A stretch of 64,000 nt of DNA from Cylicocyclus nassatus (lineage: Eukaryota > Nematoda > Chromadorea > Rhabditida > Strongylidae), in NCBI GenBank assembly GCA_958299035.1, contig CATQJL010000316.1, positions 29,763,441 through 29,827,440 of the forward strand. Reading direction: 5' to 3'. Made by a program: the position numbers and the translations under genes. This document shows positions 10,165-21,012 of this stretch, one piece after another. The notes under the pieces are model-generated. The model searched no databases, was not told the origin of the DNA, and saw only the letters and a program-made list of their open reading frames with translations. Positions within the stretch are counted from its first letter, which is position 1, and every line of letters begins with the position of its first letter.

Positions 10165-12599
10165 CTAAGTCGGTCCATACCTTCAACATTTCGCCCTTGA
10201 AATGTTCTGCAAACCGCTTCGGAATGTCCGCTTTCGCACTAGAAAAGCATTGATCAAAATCGAAAAGAAAAACGAGGGCAAAGAACTCGAAATGAATTTG
10301 ATAAGTGCTGATATTGAACTGGAAACTGAAATTTGCAACTTCCTTCATGATTCCTTCATAACTCTACTACTCTCTTTGTACGCGCGCATCCAAACTTTGG
10401 CAATACGTAGAACGAATACGTTCTACAACTGCAAAAACTATATGAATTATTAGAAAAATAAGAGCCGTCTTCCGAAAACCAGTGAATTTCGAAAATGTTG
10501 GGGTTGAAAACCAAAATGGAGCACTTGCAACTTATTGTTAGTCCAGGCCAAATGACCTGAACTTGTGTGTACATCATTGCTAAAGGTTGGATTATTTAAC
10601 TCAATAAAAAACTGAAACTTGAAGATAACTCGAGGTTTGACGCCCTCACAAAGCTGAACGAGCCGCTGTACGCAAGGCTGCTAGGGACGATAGTCAATGA
10701 TTAGGGAGTCGGAGACTCAAATTTCGCCGAGACGTCACACATTGAGTTATCTGACCGACAAACACGAGTATCATACTTATTTGTTAAAAAAACCTTTTTT
10801 TTAACTAAGGTGAACCCTTGAACCGTAAACCTATAGCAATCCTAAAACAAACCCTTACCATGCAATTTCAAGCGTTTTCGTGATTAGCACGTCGAATAAC
10901 CTACTTAGAACAAGTTTCTGCCAAATCTGTAAAATTTTATAATACCTTCCTTGTGCTGTATACCTACCGCAATCCTCACTTCGACGTTAGAATTGGCAGA
11001 GCAGCAGCAGTTCCGATTGTATTTATGTCATAATCTACATAAGGACAAAATTTGAGTGCGCCATGTTAAAAATGAAGAATGCTGTTGAGGTAGTTGCAAA
11101 ACTTAGTTTCCAACATAATATTTTGGTTTCCACATAATTTAGCATGCAAAATAGAACAAACCTATCGATGATTAGTGAGTGTTCTGTTGTACCAGATGGT
11201 CGCTTGTCTGCACCATTGAGGTTATTCTTCGCCGCATTTGCCAGCTCACATCGTGGAAACTAAATATATTGTGCCTCATTTGGAGCAGTACGTGGCACAT
11301 GCACAACGTCTCAAAAAAAACTTACCCAATTTCTCCCCTGTACAACTTGATTGAATTCTTCTGCAAACTTCCGATTTTGCTGTTTCAAATTATTTGTTTT
11401 CCATTCACAATTACTTTCTACCCAAGGAACATTCGTCGTTGAACTTTTTTCCGATGAGATTGCTCTTGCCTGGGACTGCGTTGATAAGTAACAGCAAGTA
11501 GCAAGTTTGGAAACTTACGAGTAAAACTAGAAAAATGTGCACTTGCCACAACTCCATATAGTCTTGCCACTTGTTCAAAATGCTCTTATATCTTGTAACA
11601 GAAAACACGTAGGCTTATTAGAGCAATCTAACATCATGCGCCAATTCAGTACAATCGACCCTCATCAACTGGCTATTCTTGGAAGGTGCGCCATCCTGCA
11701 AAATAAGTGCATAGCACTTTTCTAAAGTGCGTCAGAACACAATAAAGCTCAATAACAATGTTGATCTCCCATCAGGAGGTGCGTGAGCTTTGATTTTGAT
11801 TAAATGTAAATGGAGTGTAAAGCATCATTTGTTACCAACTAGTTATGCATTCTCTTTTTGATGTGAAAGCAGTTAGTTGTCCTAAAGTTCCAAGATTAGC
11901 TTGGAAGGCTTTAAAAAACATGAATTATTTGGCGGAGTGAAAAAAGCAACTCGGGTGATTTTGGGATTGATAAAAATGCTTTAACAATAAGTAAAATTCT
12001 ACAAGTAAATCGCCGTGCTAAAATATGCAACCTAAAGATTTAGGCCTTCGAAGGGCTAGCAATCCTTCCCTAAACAAAATTGCATAGTCTCAAGGTTTTC
12101 TTTTTGTGGCTTTTGAAAACAAAATAACGCAATTTCAACTTATGAATTGGATTCCTGTTTCGCAACCGAGAAGGTAGTTTTCAGAGATTGTTATGCATAT
12201 ACGGTTTTCTTGAAAATCTCATGCCTGCACGATCTCGCTACAAGTCCAAAGATGGATTGCCCAAAGCACAAGAGCACTATTGTGATGTAAAACAATCACT
12301 TTGCTGACTATACCGACACATTTCCGGATGCACTTGAATAGCATACAAAACAATAACAATACCTATTCATACTTTTTGAGCTCGGCCAATGAAGGAAAAT
12401 TATTCAGGTGAAAAACCGTCTTGCCATGTCACTTCTTGGTTTCTCCTTTTGCTTGTCATGAAACTTACACTTTGCCAAGTTCCTCACTTCTTCAAACATG
12501 GTTACTTTGGTCGTTAAGTATAAGATGCTCTTTAAGACATCGAGCATTGTGAGAGATGCTGTCAAGTAGAATCTATGATGTATATCATAGCAGCTACAT
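10165..12599. other. Noncoding stretch shared with copy B
   Basis: Collinear with about 53718-57020 of copy B apart from the MITE at 55777. I find no conserved reading frame, RNA gene or further element boundary; substitutions and small indels are scattered across all codon positions. Confidence 0.5.
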
Positions 12600-13066
12600 T
12601 ACCGCTCACATTTTTTGTAAAAAAAAAGACGCGAATGTCGCATCATGTATGAACATCACCGTCGCGTGGCCATATCTCGCTTCAGAGTGGACGAATTCTG
12701 CATCTAAAGCCACCATTCGACTCAGCTCGGCGCGGCTCATCTTCTGATATATAGAAGTGTCCACTTGGACACAGTAGGAGGTCAGATTCCACGAATCGTT
12801 CCGAATTTCGCTTACGGTAGGTTGCTCAGTGTGCTTATTCATTGCACCCACGGCAACCTACATCTGAAACGGTTCGTAAAATCTGATCCTAATGTGTTCA
12901 AGTGGACACTTCTGTATATCAGAAGATGAGCCGCGCCGAGCTGAGTCGAGTGGTGGCTTGAGATGCAGAATTCGTCCACTCTGAAGCGAGATATGGCCTC
13001 GCGACGGTGATGTTCATACATGATGCGACATTCGCGTCTTTTTTTTTACAAAAAATGTGAGCGGTA
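12600..13066. mobile_element. 467-bp foldback element
   Basis: The two arms of about 215 bp are near-perfect inverted repeats beginning 'TACCGCTCACATTTTTTG'. The loop is only about 40 bp. Copy B lacks it ('gcagctatatcatagcatag', about 57018), which confirms insertion. The target duplication is unclear (possibly CAT). The opposite-strand open frames are palindromic shadows. Confidence 0.75.
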
Positions 13067-13947
13067 TTGCATATCATAGCATAGCATAACCATAACGTCT
13101 GAATTGCTGGATGGTTGTAAATTCGAAAGACTGTCGAATCGCAGCTTCTGTCGAAATTAGGTCTGCAACTAAGCCTCGCAACTTCATACTTTCCTTCTTT
13201 GAATATGTCGTAATCACGAGGAAAGAATTCTTGGTAGAAGCTTTTTTGAAAGAAACGCTCCACGTGAAAGACATTGGAGGCTGACACTCAAAACCTGTCT
13301 TCCTTGTCTGTGGAGTAATTTCGGACAAGGAGTCACGATAGAAGAGCTTCTGTGGCGAAGATTTGGATGCCAGAAGAGAATCATTTATACAGGTCCCAAA
13401 AATTTCCAAAAATGTTTCGAAAAATGTGCCTACTGTTTGATGTTAATACCTTTATTATCATCAATTTTTTTGAGAAGCTTTAGGCACTATTTTGTCAAGC
13501 TGGCTTCAATTTAGATCTACGATATGGAGCGATTCACTGAGTGCTCTTGATTATATGAATTTTCAGCTGCGTCATTATGGTTCACCCTTGTCTCGAAAGA
13601 TATTCCAAGAAATCTGAAAATTGTGCACCAGGATATTTATGAGCGCTGATTACATTACTCAACTTTTTACAATTGACAGCTTTTCAAATGGTGTAATCAC
13701 CCACTCAAACTGTACTTTCAAAACATTTACTGCGACTTTGCGCAAAGAGGCGATGATCACTTTCTGTTGCCAGTGACTCTGTTTAGCCCAGTGTAGGAGT
13801 TTCCAGAATGTGGTTTGCTTTTTGAAACGAAATAAGGCCTTTAAGGCTGGATCCCTTCTACAGAATTCTGTAATCTTACAGCAATGAAGGGGGATCGGTA
13901 ATACGTTCCAATCTGTAAATCTAAGTTGATATCAGCTTTACAAATAC
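13067..13947. other. Noncoding; holds the empty site of the copy-B retroelement
   Basis: Near 13689 the sequence 'cttttcaaatggtgtaatca' is continuous, whereas in copy B it is split by 3.96 kb (57635-61596). Nothing else recognisable. Confidence 0.6.
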
Positions 13948-14537
13948 AAAAATAAAGAACAAATCGTAATTCCGTCCGAAAAAAAATCCTAGGAATTTCC
14001 TAACTTGCTTACAAATACACTAACCATGTCAGACATTTATTCATACTGCTGCTGTTTTTCCTCGGATATAAATCAAAAAAGAAAATTTTCATGTTCTTGC
14101 CAAAGTAATGCTGGGCTGTTATCACATTGGTAGTTGTTTACTACAGACAACAAACGTACGGACGTGGATTTTCAGTTCTCTGCAGGCTTTGGTTCTCGAG
14201 AAATATTCGTTTTAGTATGAAACACAGGACTAAGCGAGGTTAAATTCGGTGTTTCTCGAGAATTAAGAAGATGTGGATAGTGCATCTGTGAGCAAGTTAG
14301 GAATTTTCTAGGCTTTTTTGGACAGAATTATGATTTTTTCTTTAATTTCGAGCGATTGGATCTTTTGGTTTTTGGCTTCAAACTCGAAAAGGATTTGAAT
14401 TGGTGCGAAAGCAAGAGCACGGTCTTGTGAAGCTTGCTTTGCTCTATTAAATGGTGCCTTAACTTAACTAGAATCAAGAAGTTCATAACGTATTGCGATT
14501 GGAAATTAAAACGGACGGAACTCATGGGACAATTTGA
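13948..14537. mobile_element. Long-TIR MITE with deleted left arm (copy A)
   Basis: The right arm with 'gcttgctttgctct' and the tip complement of 'TCAAATTGTCCCATGAGTTC', next to TA, matches the complete element at 61869-62624. The outer 165 bp or so of the left arm is missing, so it can no longer have matched ends. It is shared by both copies of the duplication. Confidence 0.7.
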
Positions 14538-14888
14538 TACATACCTGAACCTTCTCCAAAGATTTTGTGGCAAGAGTAGTTTTTAACAAACAAACATTGA
14601 GCTCATTTCGTGATGCACTTTGTAGAAGTCCCTCGTAAGGAACACTGTTAACTGCTAAAACAACCTACAAAGAAAAAATTCTTGCCTGATACTTTCGCCC
14701 CATAATTCAATTTGCGAGTTGAGAACTCCGTCACCATTGACTTGATTCTGATCAGGCGTTTAGTGTTTTGAATCATAATACTTATTAGTTCTTCATTCAG
14801 AGGAGTTCTGCACATAAGGAGGACAAATCAGCTTTTAATGCACTTTAACACAGTATGCATCTCAATTGGAAAGGCTACTTCGACTTGA

Positions 14889-15266
14889 AGGCATTGTCCA
14901 AGTTCACTGGGCGGGGGGGGGGGGGGGGGAGAAGGAATCTTGACGCAGTATGAGGGCGCAGCTTATGACAAACCTAACAGTTCAAGTCCTATCAAGAAAG
15001 GTGGATTCTGAAGCGAAATAATTGCTTCGGACGAGTTTATAAAAAAGGGCAGCATTCTAATCCCGCCTTCAGTCGGTGGAATCCCGCCCGTCCAGCGGTT
15101 TTCTATAGCTGCAGGATAGCGCGTCTCGCATCGCTCTCCCGAAGGGACCCTCGAAAAAGGATTTTTTGCGATATCTGGATAGTTTGAGGGGCAGACTAGG
15201 ATTCAGCAGGCCGTGAACTCAAAAGCGTCCAAAATCCCAGAGGTAAAATTATGCATGGACAGATCC
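14889..15266. mobile_element. TTAA-type MITE (copy A orthologue of 62946)
   Basis: The left end 'AGGCATTGTCC' follows a mutated TTAA (TTGA, 14885). The right end 'GGACAGATCC' precedes TATA. The better-preserved copy-B version has TTAA on both sides. A long G run occupies about 14911-14931. Confidence 0.6.
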
Positions 15267-16398
15267 TATAAGATCATTGCCCTGTCAGATCTGGCATAAT
15301 GTTGTCGAGTCACAAATACGCGCGATGTCTGCTTTTGATGACAAAACAAAAAATTTATGTAATTTCTCGAATGGTATATACGATTCGAAGCCATAAATGA
15401 ACGTGCACAACTTGTATCTAATACATTTAGCCGAAACTTCAGTTGAGCGTTACTGGAGGTTGACTCATTAGCTCAGTGAAACATCAGATGGGAGTTGAAA
15501 ACAAACTGACTTCTGCTAACTTTACACTACCGCGGACATCCTTCAATAAATAAGGATTGGAGTCGCAGAACTGCCGAGATTTTTCACAGCGATGTAATTT
15601 GACCTGCTAAGCACGAATATCGTGCTCTACTCCAAGAAAAATTACTTCGCACTTCACCCTACCTTTACGAATAGCTACTATCTGCTAAGTGAGTATCACC
15701 CTTTTAATCAGCATGTCATAATTTCCCTTGACCAATTTCCAGTAAAGCATGTAACTATCAATTCTGCTCTCTTCAATTTCTCTCCAGTGCACTTACCATG
15801 AAGTTAGGCCGGGCACACCTCGAGGATTTTCAGCTGGAGCGATTTGGCAATACTCTACCTGTTTCTAACTCTTATCGATCTACAACAGTTGTCCATAATG
15901 TGAATTTGTAGTATGCAGGTGTTGGACTCAAAGAAATTTGGTAGATGCCGGATCGCGTGGCAACGGAAATCGTGTGAGGCATGCTTGGGGCCTTATATGC
16001 GATGACAAATCTTAAAAAGCATTTGTTGCATTGTGGCATGTAGTCTGTACAATACCAAAATTGAGTGCGCCACATTCTATTAATGCAAAGCTGCAAAACT
16101 GTGTTGCCAAACTAATATATTTGGGGACTTTGTCTAACGGAGCGAAGTAGAATAGAGTCGGTTTCTTGTATGTCAAAGTTGAGTTATCGACGATTCAAAA
16201 TAGGCAAAGACTGGGCGCCCTTGCGTCCGAGCAAGATAGCTCGTGAATGGGAGAGACAGCAGATGGTATGAGAAAGGAAAGAGCGCTCGATCATAGAGAC
16301 GCCGATATGTCCGCAGTCTTTGCATGCAATGAATTGCCTATACATGTACGTCAATACGAACAGTATCGCAATGTACAACAATCAGAATGGTGCTAAAA
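15267..16398. other. Noncoding 3' flank of the CxxxC-repeat gene
   Basis: Similar to 63321-64000 of copy B, but with roughly 390 extra bases (about 15415-15815) and 150 extra bases (about 16187-16336) that copy B lacks. I see no coding frame. Confidence 0.45.
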
Positions 16399-16404
16399 TT
16401 TATT
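16399..16404 (-). promoter_or_regulatory. Poly(A) signal AATAAA
   Basis: AATAAA on the minus strand lies about 120 bases downstream of the stop codon of the CxxxC-repeat gene. It is preserved at the matching place in copy B (63904-63909). Confidence 0.6.
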
Positions 16405-16521
16405 GAAGCACATTCACAAGTGAATGTTTTTTATACGCGAACAGATAAAGTTCAACAATAAAATAATCAAAACCCTCCACCGCATAGCTTCACAACTGTC
16501 ACCGTTACACATTCCTCTGAA

Positions 16522-17422
16522 TTATTTGTTGAAACCATAGCCATATCCATTGTTTAACAGCAATCTTTTTTCCAAAAGTAACTCCTTTATCAAGGTTGTC
16601 GTGTTCATAAAGCCATGGCAGTCGTCAAAACCGCAATCACTATTAGATGGCGAAATCCTCGTTTCGCTTCCATGACCGAGTTTTCCGACATAATCTTTCC
16701 TCCATAGACTGGACCAAAACGGGTTTGATCTTTGAGGCCTTTTAGGATTGTTACAGCCACTAGACTCGCAGCTACTAGTGGATGACCACATATTTTTTGA
16801 GCCATGACTTGATTTTCCACTGCCCCTCGAACTCCATCCGTTAAACCAATCCGAGCTAGATTTTGAATGTCTATCAGCATGACAGTCATCAGACCCGCAG
16901 TTATTGCTGGATGACCACAAACTCTCTCCTCTTTGACCAGGTTTTCCACCATAGAATTGTGTCCATCCGCTAGACCAAGACGGGCTTGCTGATTGTTTGC
17001 TTGTACTCGCACAGCCAATAGGACCGCAATTGCTGGACCAAGTCACCTTACTGCTTTGACAGCCATTTGGACCGCAATCTTTTCTGAATAACTCCTTCGT
17101 TGACCCGCTTCTCTGGAAATTTTCACTTCCTTGACAACCACTCCAGCCACAATTGTTCCACGGTCCTCTCTAAAAATGGCCTTGATTTTTGCACCCACCA
17201 CTGCTGCACTCTGAAACACTTTCGGTGGTTATAGTTCCAAAAAGCCCATCGTTCTTTCTTTGAAAGGATTTCTCGTAGAAACTGCGGTCATGATGAGTTC
17301 TTACGAAAGCAGACTGCAGACACCCTCTTGTTCCACATTCAGCAGTGTCTTCCGCTCTTGAACAACCTTGGGGCCCACACTTGTTGTCTAATCTCCATCG
17401 CTCAACTCTTGTTGTGTCAGTC
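16522..17422 (-). CDS. CxxxC-repeat protein, main exon, with in-frame TAG
   Basis: I do not recognise the family. One frame encodes nine CxxxC units: CGPQGC, CGTRGC, CSSGGC, CGWSGC, CGPNGC, CGPIGC, CGSDDC, CESSGC and CGFDDC. Spacers are Ser/Trp/Lys-rich with recurring 'WSS' and 'GKxxxGSE' motifs. The pattern looks like an extracellular, disulfide-linked structural or secreted protein (inference). A TAG at 17170-17172 falls between units three and four while the frame and motif continue on both sides. The options are a null allele, readthrough, or a very short intron; every GT-AG option I can draw that keeps the frame removes one cysteine of the third unit. The 5' limit is a likely splice acceptor (TTGTGCAG, ending 17423), since no ATG precedes it in frame. 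Frame, repeats and a downstream AATAAA support a real gene. Confidence 0.65.
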
Positions 17423-17470
17423 CTGCACAATGTATCAGAAACAAAGCTCAAATTCGTTTTAGCATGCTAC

Positions 17471-17499
17471 GCTTTACAGCTATGTATCCAGTAAGCACA
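17471..17499 (-). CDS. Possible small upstream exon of the CxxxC-repeat gene
   Basis: This 29-nt piece (reads CAYWIHSC) would join the main exon in frame across a 48-nt intron (17423-17470, GTAGCA...TGCAG with CTAAAAC). It joins exon 17528-17596 across a 28-nt intron. The chain is frame-consistent (999 nt in all, counting the TAG codon) but rests on weak splice sites. Confidence 0.25.
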
Positions 17500-17527
17500 C
17501 TGACGACTTCAATTTCTGATCAAAGAC

Positions 17528-17596
17528 TTGCTCATTCGCGCTGATCTCGAATTTGGAAATGTCATGACAATAAGCACTAAATGCGAAAGAGCACAT
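17528..17596 (-). CDS. Possible first exon of the CxxxC-repeat gene
   Basis: It starts at an ATG at 17594-17596 and stays open for 23 codons to a GT at 17527. The N-terminus is only weakly hydrophobic (MCSFAFSAY), not a clear signal peptide, so the true start may lie elsewhere. Confidence 0.25.
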
Positions 17597-19084
17597 TAAA
17601 GTACGAATCTTCCTAATGAGATCCCTCTTTCAGAAATTTTGTCGAAATGGTTGCACTGGGATTCTGAAAGAGGGGAACCTATTAGGTGAAAGTGGTATTT
17701 CTGTGAGATTTCACTTCTCACTATTCACTATGTGGAAGGCTCAGTACAAATCAGAACAGTAAATATATACCACAATCAAACACCGGGTAGCTGCAGAATC
17801 GTTTACAAGAAAGTTTCTTTGAGTTTCTGACTATGCATGAAATCTCATAGTACATTGATTGATGACCAAGTTCAAATTTCTTCTCCTCCCTTACCTTTCT
17901 AGCCATGCTTTCATCCTTTCTTCGATCACTTCAAAAACCACGAATACTTTTGGCCCAGATTAACATGCTGTTTATGATTGTGAGCTTGTACATGCTAAAA
18001 CACGCAGTCAAAGGCCTTGCACCACATACATGCAACTTTCGAAAACGTATTGCTACCCTCTTTTCAACAATTTTCTGACAGAGTTTCTGACTAGTCATTA
18101 CATTCAATGGTACGTAATTTCCCTCACATCGTTATGCTTTACTACAAGTATGACATGGGCTGCTTCTACGTGAAAAGCTTTTTTCTTGAAAAAAATGTCA
18201 ATCTCTCAGAGGAGCTTGAACGAGAGGATACTTGGGGATATACTGTGTTGGCGATAGGATCAACATCGTCTTCGTTCCCTTCCAACTTTTTCGCCTCTGC
18301 AGATTGACTTTTTAGGCACTGCTTTGTTGCTTTTTGAAGGTTGCCCTTATAAGAGTAATCAATCACAACGCTGAGGTCTTGTCCTTTCGTTCATTTTCGG
18401 TACTACATTAACTTTTAGATCAAAAATGCCTAGTTCTTTTACTTCTTTCTTTGTCTCTGTATTCTATCAATAGTTCTTGTTAGTTTCTTGGCTAATTTCG
18501 CCAGATTTCTTTAACACATTAATTCAAACATACTATAAACGATAGCTTAGTATATTTTAGAATTTGCGAACCCTTTTTGTTCATTTACTTTAAGCGTTCT
18601 GTTTGTGTTGGAAAAAGTTCAGCACAGGTTCGCAGGTCTGAAATTTCGTTTAGACTCTCGCATGTTTTCACTGTTTATCTGTCAAACTTTCGCACGACTT
18701 TAACCATCTGAGGCCCAAGATGTAGATGACTAGCAGGCGTAATTAACCTGTCGGCCCTGTCAATACGCTATGATAAGGGTCGTTATCCTGTAATTCATAG
18801 GACACATATTTTTTGCTTCCTTTCCATCACTTCTACATGCAGGGTGTATTGCTTGACAGGGTGTATTGCTTCCGCTATGTTTCTTGATCAGTAAGCTTAC
18901 CTCTTTTTCCTCCCCTTCTTAGGCAAGGTTGCAAAAATTAGACTAAAATATCACTTTCATTATCAGTATGCTCATACTCCCCTTTTTTACCAGCTCCAAG
19001 CGCCTCACCTTAACATTTGCAAAGAATTCATGCACACAGACGTGACGCTTCTTCAAAGAGGCGGCACATTGGATATTTCTGAGA
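17597..19084. other. No recognisable feature
   Basis: A+T-rich DNA with short, mostly non-ATG open frames and no repeats I can bound. It may contain the promoter of the CxxxC-repeat gene, but I see no convincing motif. Confidence 0.4.
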
Positions 19085-19895
19085 GATCGGTAGCATTTGA
19101 TGCAGCATTTCATCCCTTTCTACTAATTGAAGCAGAACCAGTGAGATCTTGAAACATTCCCAGATTCGCGACGCTCGCTTTTTGAAATGCTCAAGTTCCA
19201 CATTTTTTTTTCAATGTCTCTATCAACCTTCTGAAGAAGTCCATGTGAAGGTGAATAGAGCAAACCCTACGGAATACAAAAATAATTTTTCTCTCCTTTC
19301 CGTAATTCGTCATAATTTTTTTGATAGAATTCTAATTGATGCTACCAATTTTCCTATTTGTTCAACTCACACTTGGTAGAATATCAAAGCAGCTCGGTTG
19401 TCGTTCTGTGCAGCTTTTCTTTTTTTTCTAATGCCTTTTCGTTACCGCTTTGTAAGATCTTCGGAGATAAAATCATTGTAATTCATATTTTCAAACGCGC
19501 TCTGGGCTGTACGAATCGAAATTCAATACTTCGAATCGTAAAGTTCGTTTGCTCTGTAAAGTTAGTGCTAAATTATAGCATCAGCTTGGAAGTTCAAATT
19601 TCCGAAAATTCATTGGTGTTTGGTGCGTTTGTGTCTGACTTAGGCCTGCCAAAATCCGGTGGTTTTAGTAAAAGAATTTCAAAAAAAAAGACATGACGAG
19701 ATACGAAAAAGTGTGCTTTTCTGTGGGTTTGCTCCCACCTGTTACTTGAAATCCTACGGATAATGTGAAACTTGAGGATCTGAAACTGCATGTGTTGCAG
19801 ATTTTGGCAATTTCCCAAGAGCTCATTAATTGCTGCAATGTCTTTATAATCCTTAGAAAGAGGATGAAATGGTGCATCGAATGCTACCAAGAGCT
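19085..19895. repeat. Inverted-repeat element related to 4180-4570 and 48820-48990
   Basis: The ends 'ggtagcatttgatgcagcat' (about 19090) and the complement of 'atggtgcatcgaatgctacc' (about 19870) are inverted. The interior 19340-19700 aligns loosely with copy A 4180-4570 (shared 'ttcattggtgtttgg/ttattggtgtttga', 'gctttgtaaatttagtg' type blocks). It is therefore an older, diverged relative of part of the duplicated DNA. Confidence 0.45.
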
Positions 19896-20005
19896 TCCTG
19901 AAATCTTTATTCCGCCGAATGTGGTGCTTTTTTTTAGAAAAAAGCGAAATTAATCTGGAAATGACCTAATATATACTGAATATAGCATAAAACAGGAAGA
20001 AACTA

Positions 20006-21010
20006 TTAGGTTGGTGCAAAAGTTTTGTCAGTTTTTCCAATCCATCTGCAATCACGTTAGAATGGAGACAAACGAACATTGTACCCAATGCAGAATTTCC
20101 TCCTCTTTCCAGCTTCTAAACTCCCATTGTGTTTCGTTGCGAGAATGACGATTTATTTGCTTGAAATTGCAAACACTTGTTTTTACCATGTCCAACTTTC
20201 GCTAATTTTTAAAATTTTCGTATGAGACTTTCGGAGGTTATAACCATTACATAGGACAAACCTTTTGCCAACTTAAACAATTTTTTTCTTTTTTTCAGCT
20301 GCTTTTTCAGATTTTTGCTAAATAATTTTCTAAAAGTTTTGTGTTTTGAAAAAATCACACAACCTGTTATTGCACCAAACACTGCAAAACCTACAGAATG
20401 CTGAGGTATCAACACTCGATTATTACTACCGCTACCATTACAAAGTAAATGAGCGATTTTCGCTTGAAATTATGAAGATTTTGAAACATAGGTTACGTCA
20501 GTGCGCACTCATGAAATTGAGAAATACTGCGATTTTACCCACAAATTTCGCCTGTCTCGCCAAAAGGACAAGTGTTAGAAAGAGAAGAAAAATTTGCATC
20601 AAATGGTGACTGAACTGTTTAACAATTTATGTTCTAGGAGGTTAAAATAAGCTGAGTGTAAAATTTGGTCACTCCAGGAAATAAATCGTAGAGACTCTGA
20701 AAGACAAGCCGTAGGGCTACAAAAAATTGCTCAAGTTGGCAAAAGGTCTGCACTATCTACTGGTTATTAGGGCTCCTCCGAAAGTCTCACACAAAAATTT
20801 TGAAAATTAGCGAAATTTGGACATGGTAAAAACGGGTGGTTGTAATTTCCAACAAATATTTCGTCACTCTCTCAACGAAACACAATGAGAGTGTGGCAGC
20901 TGGAAAGAGGAAGAAATTTTGCATCGGATACATTTTAAATTGTTTGTTCTTCATTCTAACGTGTTTGCCGATGGATTGAGCAATCTGACAAAACTTTTGC
21001 ACCGACCTAA
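20006..21010. mobile_element. 1005-bp mariner-type long-TIR element
   Basis: TA target bases (20004-20005 and 21011-21012) flank tips 'TTAGGTTGGTGCAAAAGTTT' and the exact complement; TIR similarity extends inward about 240 bp on each side. The tip matches the classic mariner terminal consensus (established knowledge). The central 490 bp has no transposase domain I can recognise, so this is non-autonomous. Confidence 0.85.
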
Positions 21011-21012
21011 TA

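Larger units (their letters stand above)
1979..16470 (+). repeat. Large duplication, copy A (partner of 48121-64000)
   Basis: Collinear, same-orientation similarity to copy B runs from 'cagatttctcaggatgttgc' (1980 and 48123) to the A+T-rich block with the TTTATT poly(A) complement at 16399 (partner 63904). Matching landmarks include 4430/48890, 5640/50100, 6560/52460, 9100/53020, 10600/54170, 12560/56960, 13710/61610 and 15300/63360. Copy A alone has the insertions at 2804-3763, 7079-9083, 9361-9716 and 12600-13066. It lacks the retroelement and several MITEs present in B. Shared MITEs predate the duplication. No conserved long reading frame survives between the copies, so the duplicated DNA is mostly noncoding. 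Confidence 0.85.

Noticed and set aside
9308..10348. Several overlapping frames of 80-140 codons on both strands
   Set aside because: All fall in G+C-rich palindromic TTAA-type elements, are mutual shadows, and are not maintained in the copy-B orthologue.
16605..17018. 137-codon minus-strand frame overlapping the CxxxC gene
   Set aside because: It is a different reading frame of the same repeat; its apparent repeats mirror those of the CxxxC frame, which has the regular cysteine pattern.
20006..21010. Autonomous mariner transposase
   Set aside because: Tips are mariner-like but the 490-bp centre is too short for a transposase and has no DD34D-type motif.
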